DNA of 64,000 nucleotides from Liopterus haemorrhoidalis. Its lineage: Eukaryota > Arthropoda > Insecta > Coleoptera > Dytiscidae. Location: the NCBI GenBank assembly GCA_963971575.1, contig OZ020616.1:30918306-30982305 (forward strand), in the 5' to 3' direction. Below, one piece after another: positions 20,528 through 33,832 of this stretch. Under the pieces are notes generated by a model. The model did no database searches, was not told the origin of the DNA, and worked only from the letters and a program-made list of their open reading frames with translations. The stretch's first letter is position 1. Each line of letters starts with the position of its first letter. Both the position numbers and the translations under genes were made by a program.

Positions 20528-23335
20528 ATGCCAGTGTCTTTCTATTACCAAAATGTTAGAGGATTACGTTCAAAAACTTCGAATATTCGTGTAAATTCAG
20601 CTTCTTGCGAATTTGATGTCATTTGTTTAACAGAAACGTTTTTAAATAATTCTGTAAATGACAGTGAAATCTTATCGGACGATTATAACCTAATAAGGCG
20701 AGATAGATCGTCATTAACATCTAATAAATGTGATGGTGGTGGAGTCCTGATTGGCGTGAAAAAGTGTTTGTCCTACATAGTGAAATTCGAGTGGGCATCT
20801 AATGCAGAGGATCTATGGGTAACTTTAAATTTAAAAAATAGTGTGCTTCATGTGTGTTGTGTATATTTGCCCCCAGATGATAATATTAGACTTCAATATT
20901 TTCTTGATAAATTAGTTCTAATAAGAGACTCTGAACCCAATGGAAACTTTCTTATTTGTGGAGACTTTAATTTTCCTCATTTACAATGGGCCATTAATAC
21001 TGACTCTTCTTTAACACCTTGTAATACATTTAATGTGTTATCAAATAATTTTGTCGACTGTTTTTCTTACTGCAATTTTTTTCAATTTAATCATGTAAAA
21101 AATGTAAATAACAGAATTTTAGATCTTGTTATCTCTAGCATAGATAATGTGAAAATTATTGAATGTGACTCTCCACTCTCAAAGATTGATTGTCATCATC
21201 CACCTCTGGAAATTTATCTGAATTTTGAAATAACTTCTGTATTAATGCCAATGTCTAAAAAAATTTACCTATACCGGCATGGTAATTATAATTCTATAAA
21301 TGAAAAATTGTTTGCTGTTGATTGGAATTCGTTATTTTTAAATTTAAATACAGAAGGGATGATATCAAAATTTTATGAAAATTTGTATAATATTATAGCT
21401 GAGTTGGTTCCTGAAAAGGTTAATAAAAATCATACTTATCCGATTTGGTATTCAAGTGAATTAGTTAAACTTATTAAAGCAAAAAGTAAAGCTCATGCAA
21501 AATATAAACGTTTTCATTCAGTTGTATATTATAATGATTTTACCTCTCTTAGGAAACAAGCAAAAACTTTGAGCAGAGTTTGTTTTAATAAATATATGAA
21601 AAACATCGAAACGCAGATTCCTGCAAACAGTAAAAAATTCTGGTCTTACATAGCATCGACAACAAAAAATCGTAGTATACCTAATAATATGAAATACGGT
21701 GATAGCATAGCAAACTCAGGTGAAGAAATTTGTAATCTTTTTTCCCAGCACTTTAAATCCATGTACATTGATAGTGATTCAAGTAATTATAATTTCACGT
21801 CTGAACGTGTTTTAACTAATTCAAATTTATCAGACATTACGTTTGATGAGCCGGAAGTTTTAAGTATTTTATCAGAATTGGACAAAAATAAGGGTGCTGG
21901 TCCAGATGGTATCCCAAGTGTTTTTATTAAAAATTGTGCAACATCTCTCTGTGTGCCTTTAACTATTATTTATAATAAATCTTTGACTGAAGGACATTGT
22001 CCCACTATTTGGAAAGAAGCTTATGTAACACCAGTTTTTAAAAATGGAAGTAAAAATTTGATTACAAATTATAGACCCATATCTAAACTTTGCATACTTG
22101 AAAAAATATTTGAACAATTAATATATAAAATTTTATTTTCATCTGTCCGAAACTATATAATACCTCAACAACATGGGTTTTTCTCTGGAAGATCAGTTGA
22201 AACCAATTTATTACTTTATACTAACTACATACTAAAATCTATGGATGATCGCGTCCAAGTAGATGCAATTTATACTGACTTTAGCAAAGTTTTTGATAAA
22301 ATTGATACTAAAATATTATTACACAAGCTTGCCTCTTTTGGAGTGAGTGGTAATTTGTTAGCTTGGTTTAAATCTTATCTCTCAGGGAGAAGTCAGTGTG
22401 TTGTTGTTGATGGTTTTAAATCAAATAGCGAACCAATTACCTCAGGCGTACCGCAAGGGAGCCATTTAGCAACGCTTCTATTCATAATTTTCATAAATGA
22501 TATTACGAAATGTTTTTTGTACTCGAATATATTACTCTATGCCGATGACCTTAAAATTTTTAAATTAGTCACTAGCTTGCAAGATTGTTACGAGATACAA
22601 TCAGACCTTCACAGGTTTAATATTTTCATGCAAAAAAATAATCTTTCTCTTAATATGCAGAAATGTGTTCAAATAACTTTTACTAGAAACATAAATAAAG
22701 TAAATTATGAATATAGTCTTTGTGGGAATAATATTAATTCCGTTAGCCTTGTTAAGGATCTAGGGGTAACTTTGGATACTAAGCTTAGATTGGATGTTCA
22801 TGTAAATAATGTAATTAAAAAATCATACAGAATGTTAGGATTTATAATAAGATCAGGAGCAAATTTCAAAAATATTTCAACCATGAAAACTTTATATTTT
22901 TCTTTCGTTAGGAGTCAGCTTGAATTTGCCACGGTTTGTTGGTCACCCCAGTATAATATTTACATTGATAGAATTGAAAGAATTCAAACAAAATTCGATA
23001 ATTATATGGTAAACAAATTTTCTAATTATAAATCAAATTTACTGTCACTTGAGAAAAGGCGGATCTACCTTGATATTTCTTTTTTCTTTAAAATTATTAG
23101 AAATATAATTGACTGTCCAGAATTACTAAGCAAATTCCATTTCCGTGTTCCTACACATTCTACGCGACAATGTGAACTTTTCTCAATAAACTTCTCTAAA
23201 ACTAATTCAGCAACCAATTCACCTATAAATCGTCTCCCATTATTATTTAATATGTATTCTTCCAATGTTAATTTTCCAGACATATTTCAATGTGATATAT
23301 GTAAATTTAAAAAATTATTTGCAAAAATAATTTAA
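20528..23335 (+). CDS. Non-LTR retrotransposon ORF2: endonuclease and reverse transcriptase, 935 aa
   Basis: Intact 935-codon frame. The N-terminal APE-like endonuclease shows YYQNVRGLRSK, ICLTETF, GDFNFPHLQW and the H of DCHHPPLE. The RT (about residues 450-720) shows AGPDGIPSVFIK, NYRPISKLCILEKIFE, QQHGFFSGRSVETN, YTDFSKVFDKID, SGVPQGSHLATLLF and LLYADDLKIF, so the catalytic aspartates are all present. LGPLLF is changed to LATLLF. The element reverse-transcribes its own RNA at a nicked target. The layout (PHD-finger ORF1, then EN-RT, short A/T-rich tail) fits the CR1/Jockey group. It ends 370 bp upstream of a host channel exon and is on the same strand. Possibly still active in trans if ORF1 is supplied. 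Confidence 0.92.
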   Translation: MPVSFYYQNVRGLRSKTSNIRVNSASCEFDVICLTETFLNNSVNDSEILSDDYNLIRRDRSSLTSNKCDGGGVLIGVKKCLSYIVKFEWASNAEDLWVTLNLKNSVLHVCCVYLPPDDNIRLQYFLDKLVLIRDSEPNGNFLICGDFNFPHLQWAINTDSSLTPCNTFNVLSNNFVDCFSYCNFFQFNHVKNVNNRILDLVISSIDNVKIIECDSPLSKIDCHHPPLEIYLNFEITSVLMPMSKKIYLYRHGNYNSINEKLFAVDWNSLFLNLNTEGMISKFYENLYNIIAELVPEKVNKNHTYPIWYSSELVKLIKAKSKAHAKYKRFHSVVYYNDFTSLRKQAKTLSRVCFNKYMKNIETQIPANSKKFWSYIASTTKNRSIPNNMKYGDSIANSGEEICNLFSQHFKSMYIDSDSSNYNFTSERVLTNSNLSDITFDEPEVLSILSELDKNKGAGPDGIPSVFIKNCATSLCVPLTIIYNKSLTEGHCPTIWKEAYVTPVFKNGSKNLITNYRPISKLCILEKIFEQLIYKILFSSVRNYIIPQQHGFFSGRSVETNLLLYTNYILKSMDDRVQVDAIYTDFSKVFDKIDTKILLHKLASFGVSGNLLAWFKSYLSGRSQCVVVDGFKSNSEPITSGVPQGSHLATLLFIIFINDITKCFLYSNILLYADDLKIFKLVTSLQDCYEIQSDLHRFNIFMQKNNLSLNMQKCVQITFTRNINKVNYEYSLCGNNINSVSLVKDLGVTLDTKLRLDVHVNNVIKKSYRMLGFIIRSGANFKNISTMKTLYFSFVRSQLEFATVCWSPQYNIYIDRIERIQTKFDNYMVNKFSNYKSNLLSLEKRRIYLDISFFFKIIRNIIDCPELLSKFHFRVPTHSTRQCELFSINFSKTNSATNSPINRLPLLFNMYSSNVNFPDIFQCDICKFKKLFAKII

Positions 23336-23490
23336 TATTATTATATTAAATTTTTCTTTTTTTTCTGTTTTTTGTTTTGTTTCGCTGCTGTATTTTTTTC
23401 ATTTTTTATAACTGATGTGTGTTTCTCTGTAATTGGGATTGTATCCTGTTGAGAAACTTGTACTAATAAATAAATAAATAAATTAAAATT
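23336..23490 (+). other. 3' UTR and tail of the non-LTR retrotransposon
   Basis: AT-rich 3' UTR ending in CTAATAAATAAATAAATAAA at 23463-23482, a tandem (AAAT) tail typical of CR1/Jockey-like elements instead of poly(A). I could not fix the target duplication. Confidence 0.6.
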
Positions 23491-23706
23491 CGCTGAAAAT
23501 TTTGATGTATAGATTGTTATTAATTTTATTTCAGGTTGTAAGATATGTATAAGAAACTTATAATCTCTGGGAGTTATACGTATTGTTATGCTCTTTTCAT
23601 CAGAATATGAGAAAGCTATACAAAATGTAAAATTACCTATATCTATTTATTTATATTATTTACTTAACCGTTGATTACGTTTTTACTAAATATTTGTTTG
23701 TTTCAG

Positions 23707-23847
23707 TCTCTTATGACAGCCAAAAAGTAAGACTACGTTGGTCAGAATCAGGGGTAACGGTAAATCCAGAACTTAAACTGCTGCAGTACCATTTTGAGCA
23801 ACCTTTAGAGCTTGATGAACTTCATACATATATGGCTGAAAAAGGGG
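23707..23847 (+). CDS. Cys-loop ligand-gated chloride channel subunit, exon (end of ligand-binding domain)
   Basis: Acceptor TTTGTTTGTTTCAG precedes SYDSQKVRLRWSESGVTV, NPELKLLQYHFEQP, LELDELHTYMAEKG; donor GTAAGT at 23848. This corresponds to the last beta-strands of the extracellular domain (loop C side). The exon ends in phase 1 and joins the exon at 41015 to give GGNYSRLVMYFRFERQ. The match is to insect anion-type pentameric channel subunits of the pHCl/CG12344/HisCl-like kind; which one is not decidable here. The Cys-loop itself must lie in an upstream exon that I could not find in this window. Confidence 0.9.
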
Positions 23848-24529
23848 GTAAGTAGAGACACTAACCTTTTCTTAAATTAAGCTCATGTGCAGAAGAAAAT
23901 TATTGATTAACTAAGCGACTGTATACAACTTTGATATAAATAAAATTTCTAAAAACCATATTGGTCAATGAATAAATTAGTCTGAAGTAGAACAGAAGAA
24001 ATAATAAAAATGCTATTAATGCCCATTTAGATAATAATAATAATAATATTAATGTTTTAATGTTATACTTGAGAAGTTTAGTTTTAGAGTGTCCACAAAT
24101 ATTCATCTAATTGAAAAAGTTTTGTGTTCAGGTTTTTCTGTTAAGTCAATAATAAGGTAGATAATTTAAATTTTTTAGTACAGGTTTAATCCCGAAACGC
24201 ACTCTTAGAATGAAAATTTTGATATCTCATATATCGAATCTTGGTATGACTCTTATAATTGTATGTTTCATTTTGTAATACATAACTAAGGGGCTCTAAT
24301 GGTTTTCAATTTGTTTAGTTTTAAATTATTTAATTTATATGTGCCTTGGAGAACCATAAAAACGTGTTCTGAGGTTTAAATAGGGAAAATATTTTAAGAT
24401 CGCAGCGCTGTTGCGGCTTACTTGGAACTTCCAAAATAGACATTCATTACATATAATCATATGGGCAATAACGTGAATTTTATGTTAACTTGTGGTTATT
24501 GTAATTTTGCTACAATATTAATACGTGTT

Positions 24530-25905
<1,376 letters not shown>

Positions 25906-26976
25906 TTATACAGGGTAATCAGTGAAATATTATAACATCAAATATTAATAAAGAAGAATAATTCTAGGCATGTTTTTATTAATTTTTTAGGTTGAAATGG
26001 ACCTTTTAGGTTATTTAGGTTAGGTTTTTTTAGGTTGAAATGGATTTCATTTAATCCACAAATTACACTCAGGTACACAGTAATAATAGTTCAAATTCGA
26101 CATGATTTTTGTCTTGTCTTCCACTTTAGTTTAATGTTATTTTCACTTATTATCACTTCATCACAGTAAAAATAATTTAAAACTGATTTTAAAATAATAT
26201 AAAATAACATAAAACTTAACAAAACGTAATAATATAACAATATAATAGCAACAAAACTATAGTAAAATGCAAAAATATATTTTGATCCCATATAACTCAA
26301 TGTAAAAAGTGCGATAGAATGTCTATTTTTGTAGTTGCTTAAAATCCCGCCAGATGTCATATCGCTTAGCAATTTTTCCCTATACTTGAGGCTGAGTCAT
26401 CCACAGAGCTGAATGCACAATATCGGAAGATGAAAATTCCGAAGAAAGTGGGGGAAGGGGGCTACGAAATCTCTTAAATCTATGTTTAAAGTTACATACT
26501 TCTCTTTCCTAAGCACATGCCACAAATTAACAAACACTTTAACGACTATGCATATCATTTATCAAAGTATTTTCAACATATATTTATACACCATATTAAA
26601 ATAATTTCATGGAGTGGATAGGAAAATTGTTTTTCCACAGATGACATAAGTGAGCTCTAAGATCTACCTGTCACATCTTATGACTGCTGATCAATATGTC
26701 CAACATCTTACTAAAAAATCTTTGTTTCATGTCATCATTATCAATCAGTGGCGGCTTTTGCTTTGGCTTGCGCAACCCCTAAAAAAAACAATGAATTTTT
26801 TCTAATTTCTCGTAATAATAACCAACGCAATACATTCGTTATAATATATAATTTGCCAAAAACACCGAGTGCTTTCTTTTAAATTACCACTGTAATATTA
26901 TAGTGGTAGTATATTACAGCCTGCTAGCTTATATGTATACTAGCAATAGTACCAACATCCCAATATTATTAAAGTA
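25906..26976. other. Intronic DNA, unassigned
   Basis: A short duplicated phrase (TTTTTTAGGTTGAAATGGA at 25984 and TTTTTTAGGTTGAAATGGAT at 26026) brackets TTAGG-like units. A hAT-like terminus CAGTGGCGGCTTTTGC lies near 26746 with no partner end found. No gene seen. Confidence 0.5.
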
Positions 26977-28450
26977 TAAGGTGTCTCGTAACTTGTAGTG
27001 GTGGGGGTAAATAGAGAAGCTACGCGTCATTCGTATGCTAACGAGACGTCAGTCTTTGTTTATCGTATATGCTATATCGTATATCGTGTATGTTTGATTT
27101 TTGGCTATAAATATAAAAATATCGTTTAATTTTTTAAATTTCTACTTGTTTCAATTTGTTTTTTCTTCGACAGGAATGTTTCTTCGATCTAAATAAATTT
27201 GCTTGCATTTATTTTTGCTGTGAAGAGAATAATAAGTGAAATATTTCAATATTTTTTTTAGGGTTTAATATTTATCAAATTTAAAAAATGCATAGAACAA
27301 ATAAGATTTGTTTTCTTATAAACAATTTTTATTGTATAGTTTTTTCTGTTAAGATAGTTCTGTTTGTAAAGGAAATATTTTAAGTTTTTTAGTACCAGTT
27401 TTAACCAAGAAACACCCCCTAAGAAAGAAAATTTTGAGATAACATGCCTATATTTGATCCTGGTTCTACTCTATTGTTTTTACCAAATTTCGTTAAAATA
27501 CGTCCAGCCGTTTTTAAAAACAGATATAACCTCCAATTTTATTAATTACTATATTATTATAGCAATTTGTTTTTTCTATTTTTATTTAAATATACCTAAA
27601 ATTATATTTGTATTTGATTTTATTGTTATTTATTAACTAAAGGTGTCCCAAAATTAACGCAAGATTTGAATTTGCTGCCATTTGTGCAGTAAAATGTTGG
27701 CAACCCTGAAAAAAGAACAATTTGACAGCTGAGAGTTTATGGTTAGTAAAAATGATTTCAACAAGGCGGTGCCACATGCTATACAGCCCGTGAAACAATT
27801 CAGTTACTGCATGAGACATTTCCTGGTCGTGTACTCTCTCGTTTCGGTGATCAGAATTGGCCCCCTAGATCGTGTGATTTAATACCATTAGATTTCTTTT
27901 TATGGGGTTATTTGAAGTCAAAGGTCTATATCAACCAGCCCACAATCACCCGTGCATTACAGGAGGAAATTAAACGCTGCATCAACGAAATTCGGTCACT
28001 TTTATGCAAAATGGTCATGGAAAATTTCGACAAAAGAGTGCGTATGTGCCAGCAAAGCCGTGGAGGCCATTTGCCCGATGTATTATTCCATAAATAACCC
28101 TGTCCTATGTAGTTTATGATTCAATAAAAAAATAACAATCTAAAGACTAAAAACTGTGTTTTCTATTTAATTCAAATCTTGCTTTAATTTTGGGACACCT
28201 TTTATAATACAAATAACCATCACCTTAAATTTTATATAAATCATTATAAAATTTCCTTAGGTTTTTATTTATAATTTATACAGTAGAACTGTCTTGAAAT
28301 AAATATCCATTATGAAAATAGTCAATAAAAATATTTAAAACGTGCAACATAATTATAACTATATTAATTTTGTATGCTCGTTTGAAGTACGCATACGTGT
28401 GACGTATTCCCTCTCACGCTCTCATTGGTCAGAAGTTACGAGACAACATT
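26977..28450. mobile_element. IS630/Tc1/mariner-type non-autonomous element (1.47 kb)
   Basis: Inverted ends TAAGGTGTCTCGTAACTT and (reverse complement) AATGTTGTCTCGTAACTT differ at three of 18 positions. They are flanked by TA (26975-26976, 28451-28452). The next 10 bases on both sides are also inverted (ATTATTAAAG, CTTTAATAAT), so the target was either a 22-bp palindrome or the repeat is longer. No transposase belonging to it was seen; a smaller element of the same type sits inside. Confidence 0.65.
27640..28202 (+). mobile_element. DD41D-type transposon, internally deleted (563 bp)
   Basis: Near-perfect terminal repeats of about 30 bp begin AAGGTGTCCCAAAATTAA. TA flanks both ends (27638-27639, 28203-28204). 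The retained frame from 27757 reads FQQGGATCYTARETIQLL, FPGRVLSRFGDQNWPPR, CDLIPLDFFLWGYLKS and KVYINQPTITRAL, to a stop at 28095. This is the last third of a transposase. The Asp expected in QQDGA is Gly, and 41 residues separate it from the Asp of PLDFF, so the family is DD41D. The N-terminal two thirds are missing. Confidence 0.85.
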
Positions 28451-30440
28451 TACTTTAATAATCTTGCCACCATCCCACATTACATAAAGAAAACAACCAA
28501 AAGATTCATAAACAACAAAAGAAACAGTACTTACTTAGAATGTTTTGCCATTTGACAAAAGAGCATCCACTGAAAAATTAAAAAACATCTGACCCAAGAT
28601 ATTTATTTAACCAGTAGTGACAGTGATAGTGATGTATAATAGTAACAAATATATGGAAATATTGAAACTTAATATCTAATGCCCAGTTGCCCCAGCTATT
28701 CTTAAATTTTAAGCATTCATTAAATCACAAAAATACGTAAATCCAAGTTATAACAAGGCTTTGTTTTGTTACGTATTTTTGCGTTTTACCATTGAATGAA
28801 AAGACTAAACTAAGGAGGCTATATGAATTTTTACATACAAATTTTTCATACGGAAATTACGTCATTCCAATGACTGCCAATTTGTTGTTTTCGTATTTAA
28901 AAGTGATTATTAACATTTATTTTGATAATTTAAAGTAGAAGAATTTCGACTACCAAATTTATTTATTTTTTAATTTACGTACTATTCAATATTTTGGAAG
29001 AAAAGTGGTCCCAATCCATACCTCATTCACTTATCTTTAGGTGCTAAATATTTTCACGATGAAACAAGCTGTTATTACAACTTAAGTTCGACATAAAAAA
29101 AATATGAAAAAAACGTTGATTTCAAAAAAGTGATGTTAATATCGACTACCCTAAAATTTTAAGATAATCAACGTTTCTTGTCTCTTTTACATTTTATTTA
29201 GGTAAAAAAATATAATAGAGACTTTTAGTAAGACGTGATTTTAACTGTCGTCAAATTAGGTAAGTGAAACATGCATGCATGTAATATCGACTAGTCGGTA
29301 TTAGCGTAATTCCTCTAGTCGATATTACCTGCAATCAAATTTGTTTTATTTAGCCTGTTATATTGTAACAAAATATTATGAAAATCAAATTTTACCAGCT
29401 AATATATATGTATTTGGATCAGTTCTTATCAGTTTATTCAATGCAAAATATTTTGTTCAACTTTCCTTTGATAAACAACTGCTGATCAAAACCAATAAAA
29501 AAATATTTTAACACTTAAAAAATATAAATATCTACACTGTTCGTCGAACGACATTCACACGTGGCTTAAAATAAAGTGAGGTTAGTTTTTCACATAAACA
29601 TAGTGTTACGTTATACTACCGCTATATGGTAGCACTTATTTAGAGAAATAATGGGATGGTCGAAATTACCTGCGTAGTCGAAATTCGCTGCAGTTAGCGT
29701 ATATTTATAATTTATAAATCATAAATAAAAGATAGGGCTAAAATAGTTCTTAGTTATTTTATAATTTAATTTAAAATTACGCATTTAACTTGAAATTTGG
29801 TATCTTGTCAAAATGGTTAGCTATACTGTTGGCGGCCGAGCAATAACGCAAAATACAAAGATTAAAAGAAGCACTTTTCATTCATAAGTATTTTCTATTA
29901 ATATTATGCAATTGAATTAATGAAATTTTAATAAATCTCAACACATGTTACTTATGGACAATGTCCATGTTACTTATGGACAATGGCGTACTGTGATAAT
30001 TTTCTGCTATAAGTTTTGTATGTATTTATTTACTTGCGTGTTTCATTAACTTCATAATAATAAATTACAGATGTAGATAATAATATACTAATATAATAAT
30101 TACAGATGATTACTTGTATCTCCTATCTTTGGCTTCTTTTGAATATATCAATTGGAATTTTTTCTTTTTGTACCGGCAACAATTATTTTAATAAATGGCG
30201 CTACGCCACTGTACAGCTGAAAACTATTGTCTGCCATTTTGAAGGACCTCCTTCCTTTAGTCTTTTTATTCAATGCGTTTTACGGAATGCTTGAAATTTA
30301 AGAAAAGTTGGTGCAACTGAGCATTACACAATTTAATTACGTTTCTCGTTTCCCACTGCAGTCGCGAGTTAATTTAATCATAAATATTGTTAACAAATCT
30401 CTGTATAACAAAATATTTTGTTGAATTCATAAAGGCGTCT
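28451..30440. other. Intronic AT-rich DNA, unassigned
   Basis: No gene or bounded element recognised. A phrase of about 20 bp (CATGTTACTTATGGACAATG) occurs twice in tandem at about 29942-29987. GCATGCATG lies near 29272. Confidence 0.5.
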
Positions 30441-30559
30441 CTTAGTTCTTGCTTATGCCGTGCAATGGCATACACGTCGCAAGAAGCGGTGCAAGCCAAC
30501 CAGGAGAGCTGCATGTTAATTATGTGCCATATAAAGACATCTTGTCGCTTTTATAAAAA

Positions 30560-30990
30560 TCTTTAGTATCAATATGGCAACAAGAGTGGAATACCACTTC
30601 CCAACATAAAAGATCTTTCCATCATTCTATTCAACCTTCCTTTTCTATTAAACCCTGGTTTCATAATCTTCACCTTAATAAAAGAAGTCTATCTCCACAA
30701 TTTGCCGGATGCGTTTTAATCATTGTCTATCCTTTGTACACCTCCACAGAATACATGTACTAGATATAGCTCTGTGCAACTGCGGAGAACTTGTCTCCGC
30801 AGACCATATGATTTTTAATTGCCTTATCCACTACAACAAGTCTTCTTTACTTTACCTGCATTTATCAAAACTTCTCCCCACTCCTATTTCTATTAAATCT
30901 ATCTTGACCAACCCCTCCCCAGCAGTTTGCAAGAAAATTATTGGTTTCCTCAAGGAAACCAATTTAAATTTATAAATAAATAAAAATCTA
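30560..30990 (+). pseudogene. Non-LTR retrotransposon 3' end with Cys/His motif
   Basis: The frame reads QQEWNTTSQHKRSFHHS, FNLHLNKRSLSTICRMRFNH, then CLSFVHLHRIHVLDIALCNC, GELVSADHMIFNCLIH and ends KKIIGFLKETNLNL. The CxCG...H...C knuckle after an LRFGH-like motif and the terminal FLKETNL are typical ends of Jockey/CR1-like ORF2. A TTATAAATAAATAAAAAT tail at 30971-30988 is the 3' end. 5'-truncated, a normal outcome of target-primed reverse transcription. Confidence 0.75.
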
Positions 30991-31671
30991 TGCACTGGCG
31001 GAATGGTGACCTCACCAAAGCCAACAAATCAGAAGAAGAAGAAGAAGAAGGCATTCACGTCATCTGCATATGCCAAAATGTGAAGTGCTTTGTCTTATAT
31101 ACTTTAGATTATACTACGCTCTATTGAGCTACGTATTTGTAACCAGAATTTTGTTGTTTACTTTTCACAAGTTTTTTGTCGTTCCAGAAACCGCGAATGA
31201 ACTTTGAGTTACAATTAAATGTTGATTAAGAGCCTGCGTTTAAATAGGGTTTACTCACGCAAAACTGGTTAAAATTAACACCTTGACTTAATGAGGAAAC
31301 CGTTTAATGACCTATTGTTCTTCATTACAATACTAATTCATTTATATGAACTTGCTTGTGCGTGGAAACATAATATTTGAAAAACGAAAACAGTATTATA
31401 CAAGTCAAGTCTACGGGTTCAGAATGATATGTAACACACGCCTTGCTCTCTGGAGCCATATTTATAGGAAAAATATATCTAAAAATGGCTTTACTTCTGT
31501 CTAAAATAATAGCAGTTTTGAATTATTTCCCGTTGGTTATGCTCTTCTTTAATTCTGACATGAAAAGTGTAGATTTAACATATTGAAATCTTGGCATTTT
31601 ATCTAATATCTAACTATGATCAGAGTCGGCGCTAACTGTTTTAACGCCCAAAGTAAGGCTAGGTAAACTGT

Positions 31672-31719
31672 GCCCTTTTATTAGAATGATCACGCCACTG
31701 ATCATTCTAATAAAAGGGC
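31672..31719. repeat. Perfect 21-bp inverted repeat, 6-nt loop
   Basis: GCCCTTTTATTAGAATGAT plus CA on the left is repeated exactly inverted on the right, with loop CGCCAC. The arms have no mismatch in an otherwise decayed region, so the palindrome is recent or maintained. Confidence 0.9.
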
Positions 31720-32849
31720 CAAAGAGTTGGGATTGGGTACAAGTGTACCCCCCCAAAAATTATTCAAAGACAATATCAACAGAAATAATAGAATATTATT
31801 TAAAAATTTTGTTTAAATTTTAATATCTGTTTTCAGTAAATGTTCTAATTTTATTAAAAATTTATATATCTATATATATATATATATGATTCCGTAGTGT
31901 TACTAAAATTGTGTCAATATCACTGAACAAATTTTGATGTATTACTGCTTGAATGAAAGGGCTAGGTCCCAGGATGTGGGTAAAAATAAAATTATTTCAA
32001 GAAACAATAAATAAAGCCTTAATTATTTTAAAACTATTTTATTTTGATAGTTGCATGGTGACAGGGGTGCGGGCGGTATTGGTCAACCAAGAACATGGGA
32101 CGGCGGGGTGGTAACAGGGCTGATGGCGGTAGCACTTAGAAGACACATAGCCTTGAATATTTTGCCAGAACTGAACTGATTGATTTTCTGGTACATTTTT
32201 CTAAATGTTATGATATAAAATTATTTAATATTCAATGTATACACCTAATATTATGAAACAATGGTGAATATGCCATTGTGAAAGGGAAAGAAAAATAATA
32301 TATATTTTACCCATTGTTACTAAAAATATATACGTATTAATAGTAATCTTTAAAATGAATACATGTCTTTATAAAAATTATTTTTAATTTTATTTGTTAC
32401 TTCCGAAAAGAGTCAGGTCTTACCTGTAGTGCTAATGGCAAGTAAAGTTCAAACCTCCATTAAAAAAAGATTTGGGGCTCCATTCGTATAGATTTGGGGT
32501 CCAAAATATGTGTGCTAATGCTGATGGATTGGAAAGTGAAATCCTTGTATCTAAATATAGTCACAATATTTTTGAGATTCCCAACAAATTGATATGCAAA
32601 TAAAATTCAATTGTTGAAAATGTTTTCGGCAATTCGTTGAACAAGATTGGTGGGAACCAGGGCTCAAAATGTGCCTAAGCAAACAGGAACGGTGTTGCGG
32701 TTCGTGAAATTGTCATTCCGATTCGTGAAATTATTGAACATAGTTAAATATTGTATTATTAACGGCACAATAATTTTGAAGTAGCGTTCCAGTTCGTGAA
32801 CTTTTCTATTTCGAGGCCTGCTAGGAACTAAATAGTTGTAAATTTAATT

Positions 32850-33160
32850 GCGGAAGATACAAAGAATACTGCAGTATCGACTCGGTCATTTCTAATAATG
32901 AACATACCTTTGGAGTACCCTTACTCTATTACACTTTCCGGATTGCCACCACATAAACTTACTTTGAAAGTAGGCGTTCTCGTTATGCTGATAGGAATAT
33001 GAACTTAAATTCAGGCTTAGTAAATGGTGTTCGCATCTTGGTACGGGGCTTAATGAAAAATGTGTAAAGCTAGAGATCTTGACGGGTGTTGGAAAAGGTA
33101 CTGTTTTCATGCCAAAATATACTAATCGCAAAGACCAGGATCCAGTTTTCCCTAAGCTGA
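32850..33160 (+). pseudogene. Helitron-type helicase C-terminal fragment
   Basis: From about 32898: MNIPLEYPYSITLSGLPPHK, LTLKVGVLVMLI, then a one-base loss at about 32992 and RNMNLNSGLVNGVRILVRGL, MKNV, and after a stop LEILTGVGKGTVFMPK. The LSGLPPHKLxLKVGxxVMLLRN..GLxNGTR block is diagnostic of the PIF1-like helicase domain in Helitron Rep-helicase proteins (and PIF1 helicases). It ends before the final SxxKAQGQT block. A possible relative of the autonomous source for the HINE copies, but that link is inference. Confidence 0.75.
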
Positions 33161-33832
33161 AGGACAAATTTTCCAAAAAATTGGAGTCTACCGCCGAAAC
33201 CATTATGCACCAACGGGATTTTCCAGGCTTGATTATTACACTTAGATTGGGGCAATTGCCCCAACAAGCCTCTAGTATATATTTTTTAAGGGGCGTGCGG
33301 AACTAGATAGTAATTCGTCTGTTTAATAGATATTATTTGCCTACATCTCAAATATTAAGTGATTTTTTTTATTGTTCGCTAATCTGACCAAAATATGATA
33401 GTTTACATTGCAAATGTGAAATTTTATGTTGTATTATCATAATTATGAAATATATTTTATTTTGTTTTACAGTTTCCAAGATAATGTTTCCTTGAAATTT
33501 CTTAAAAACACAATTTACCATATTAAAAACAATCGGTCTCAAAGTCCCATTCAGTAATTAAAAGTCACTAGATTTCAAAATCTAGTTCCGCACGATTTTA
33601 AGAAATGTATTATAACAATATAAACTTAAAAACGCTTGACATTTCTTACAGATAATCGTTTTAAATTTTTTGTTTTTTTTTGTTTTGAATTCATAAGTTT
33701 TAGAACATAAACATATTTTAGAATCTCTAAATATGTTAATTCCAAACTAGAAACTTACTTCAAACATATTCTTTTGATTTAGATGCAATTTAAATATTTA
33801 AACGAATACTAGTTATAGTAAATTTGCTAATA

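Noticed and set aside
33079..33306. 75-codon frame as a separate gene
   Set aside because: Its first part is the tail of the Helitron helicase fragment; the rest has no recognised product.
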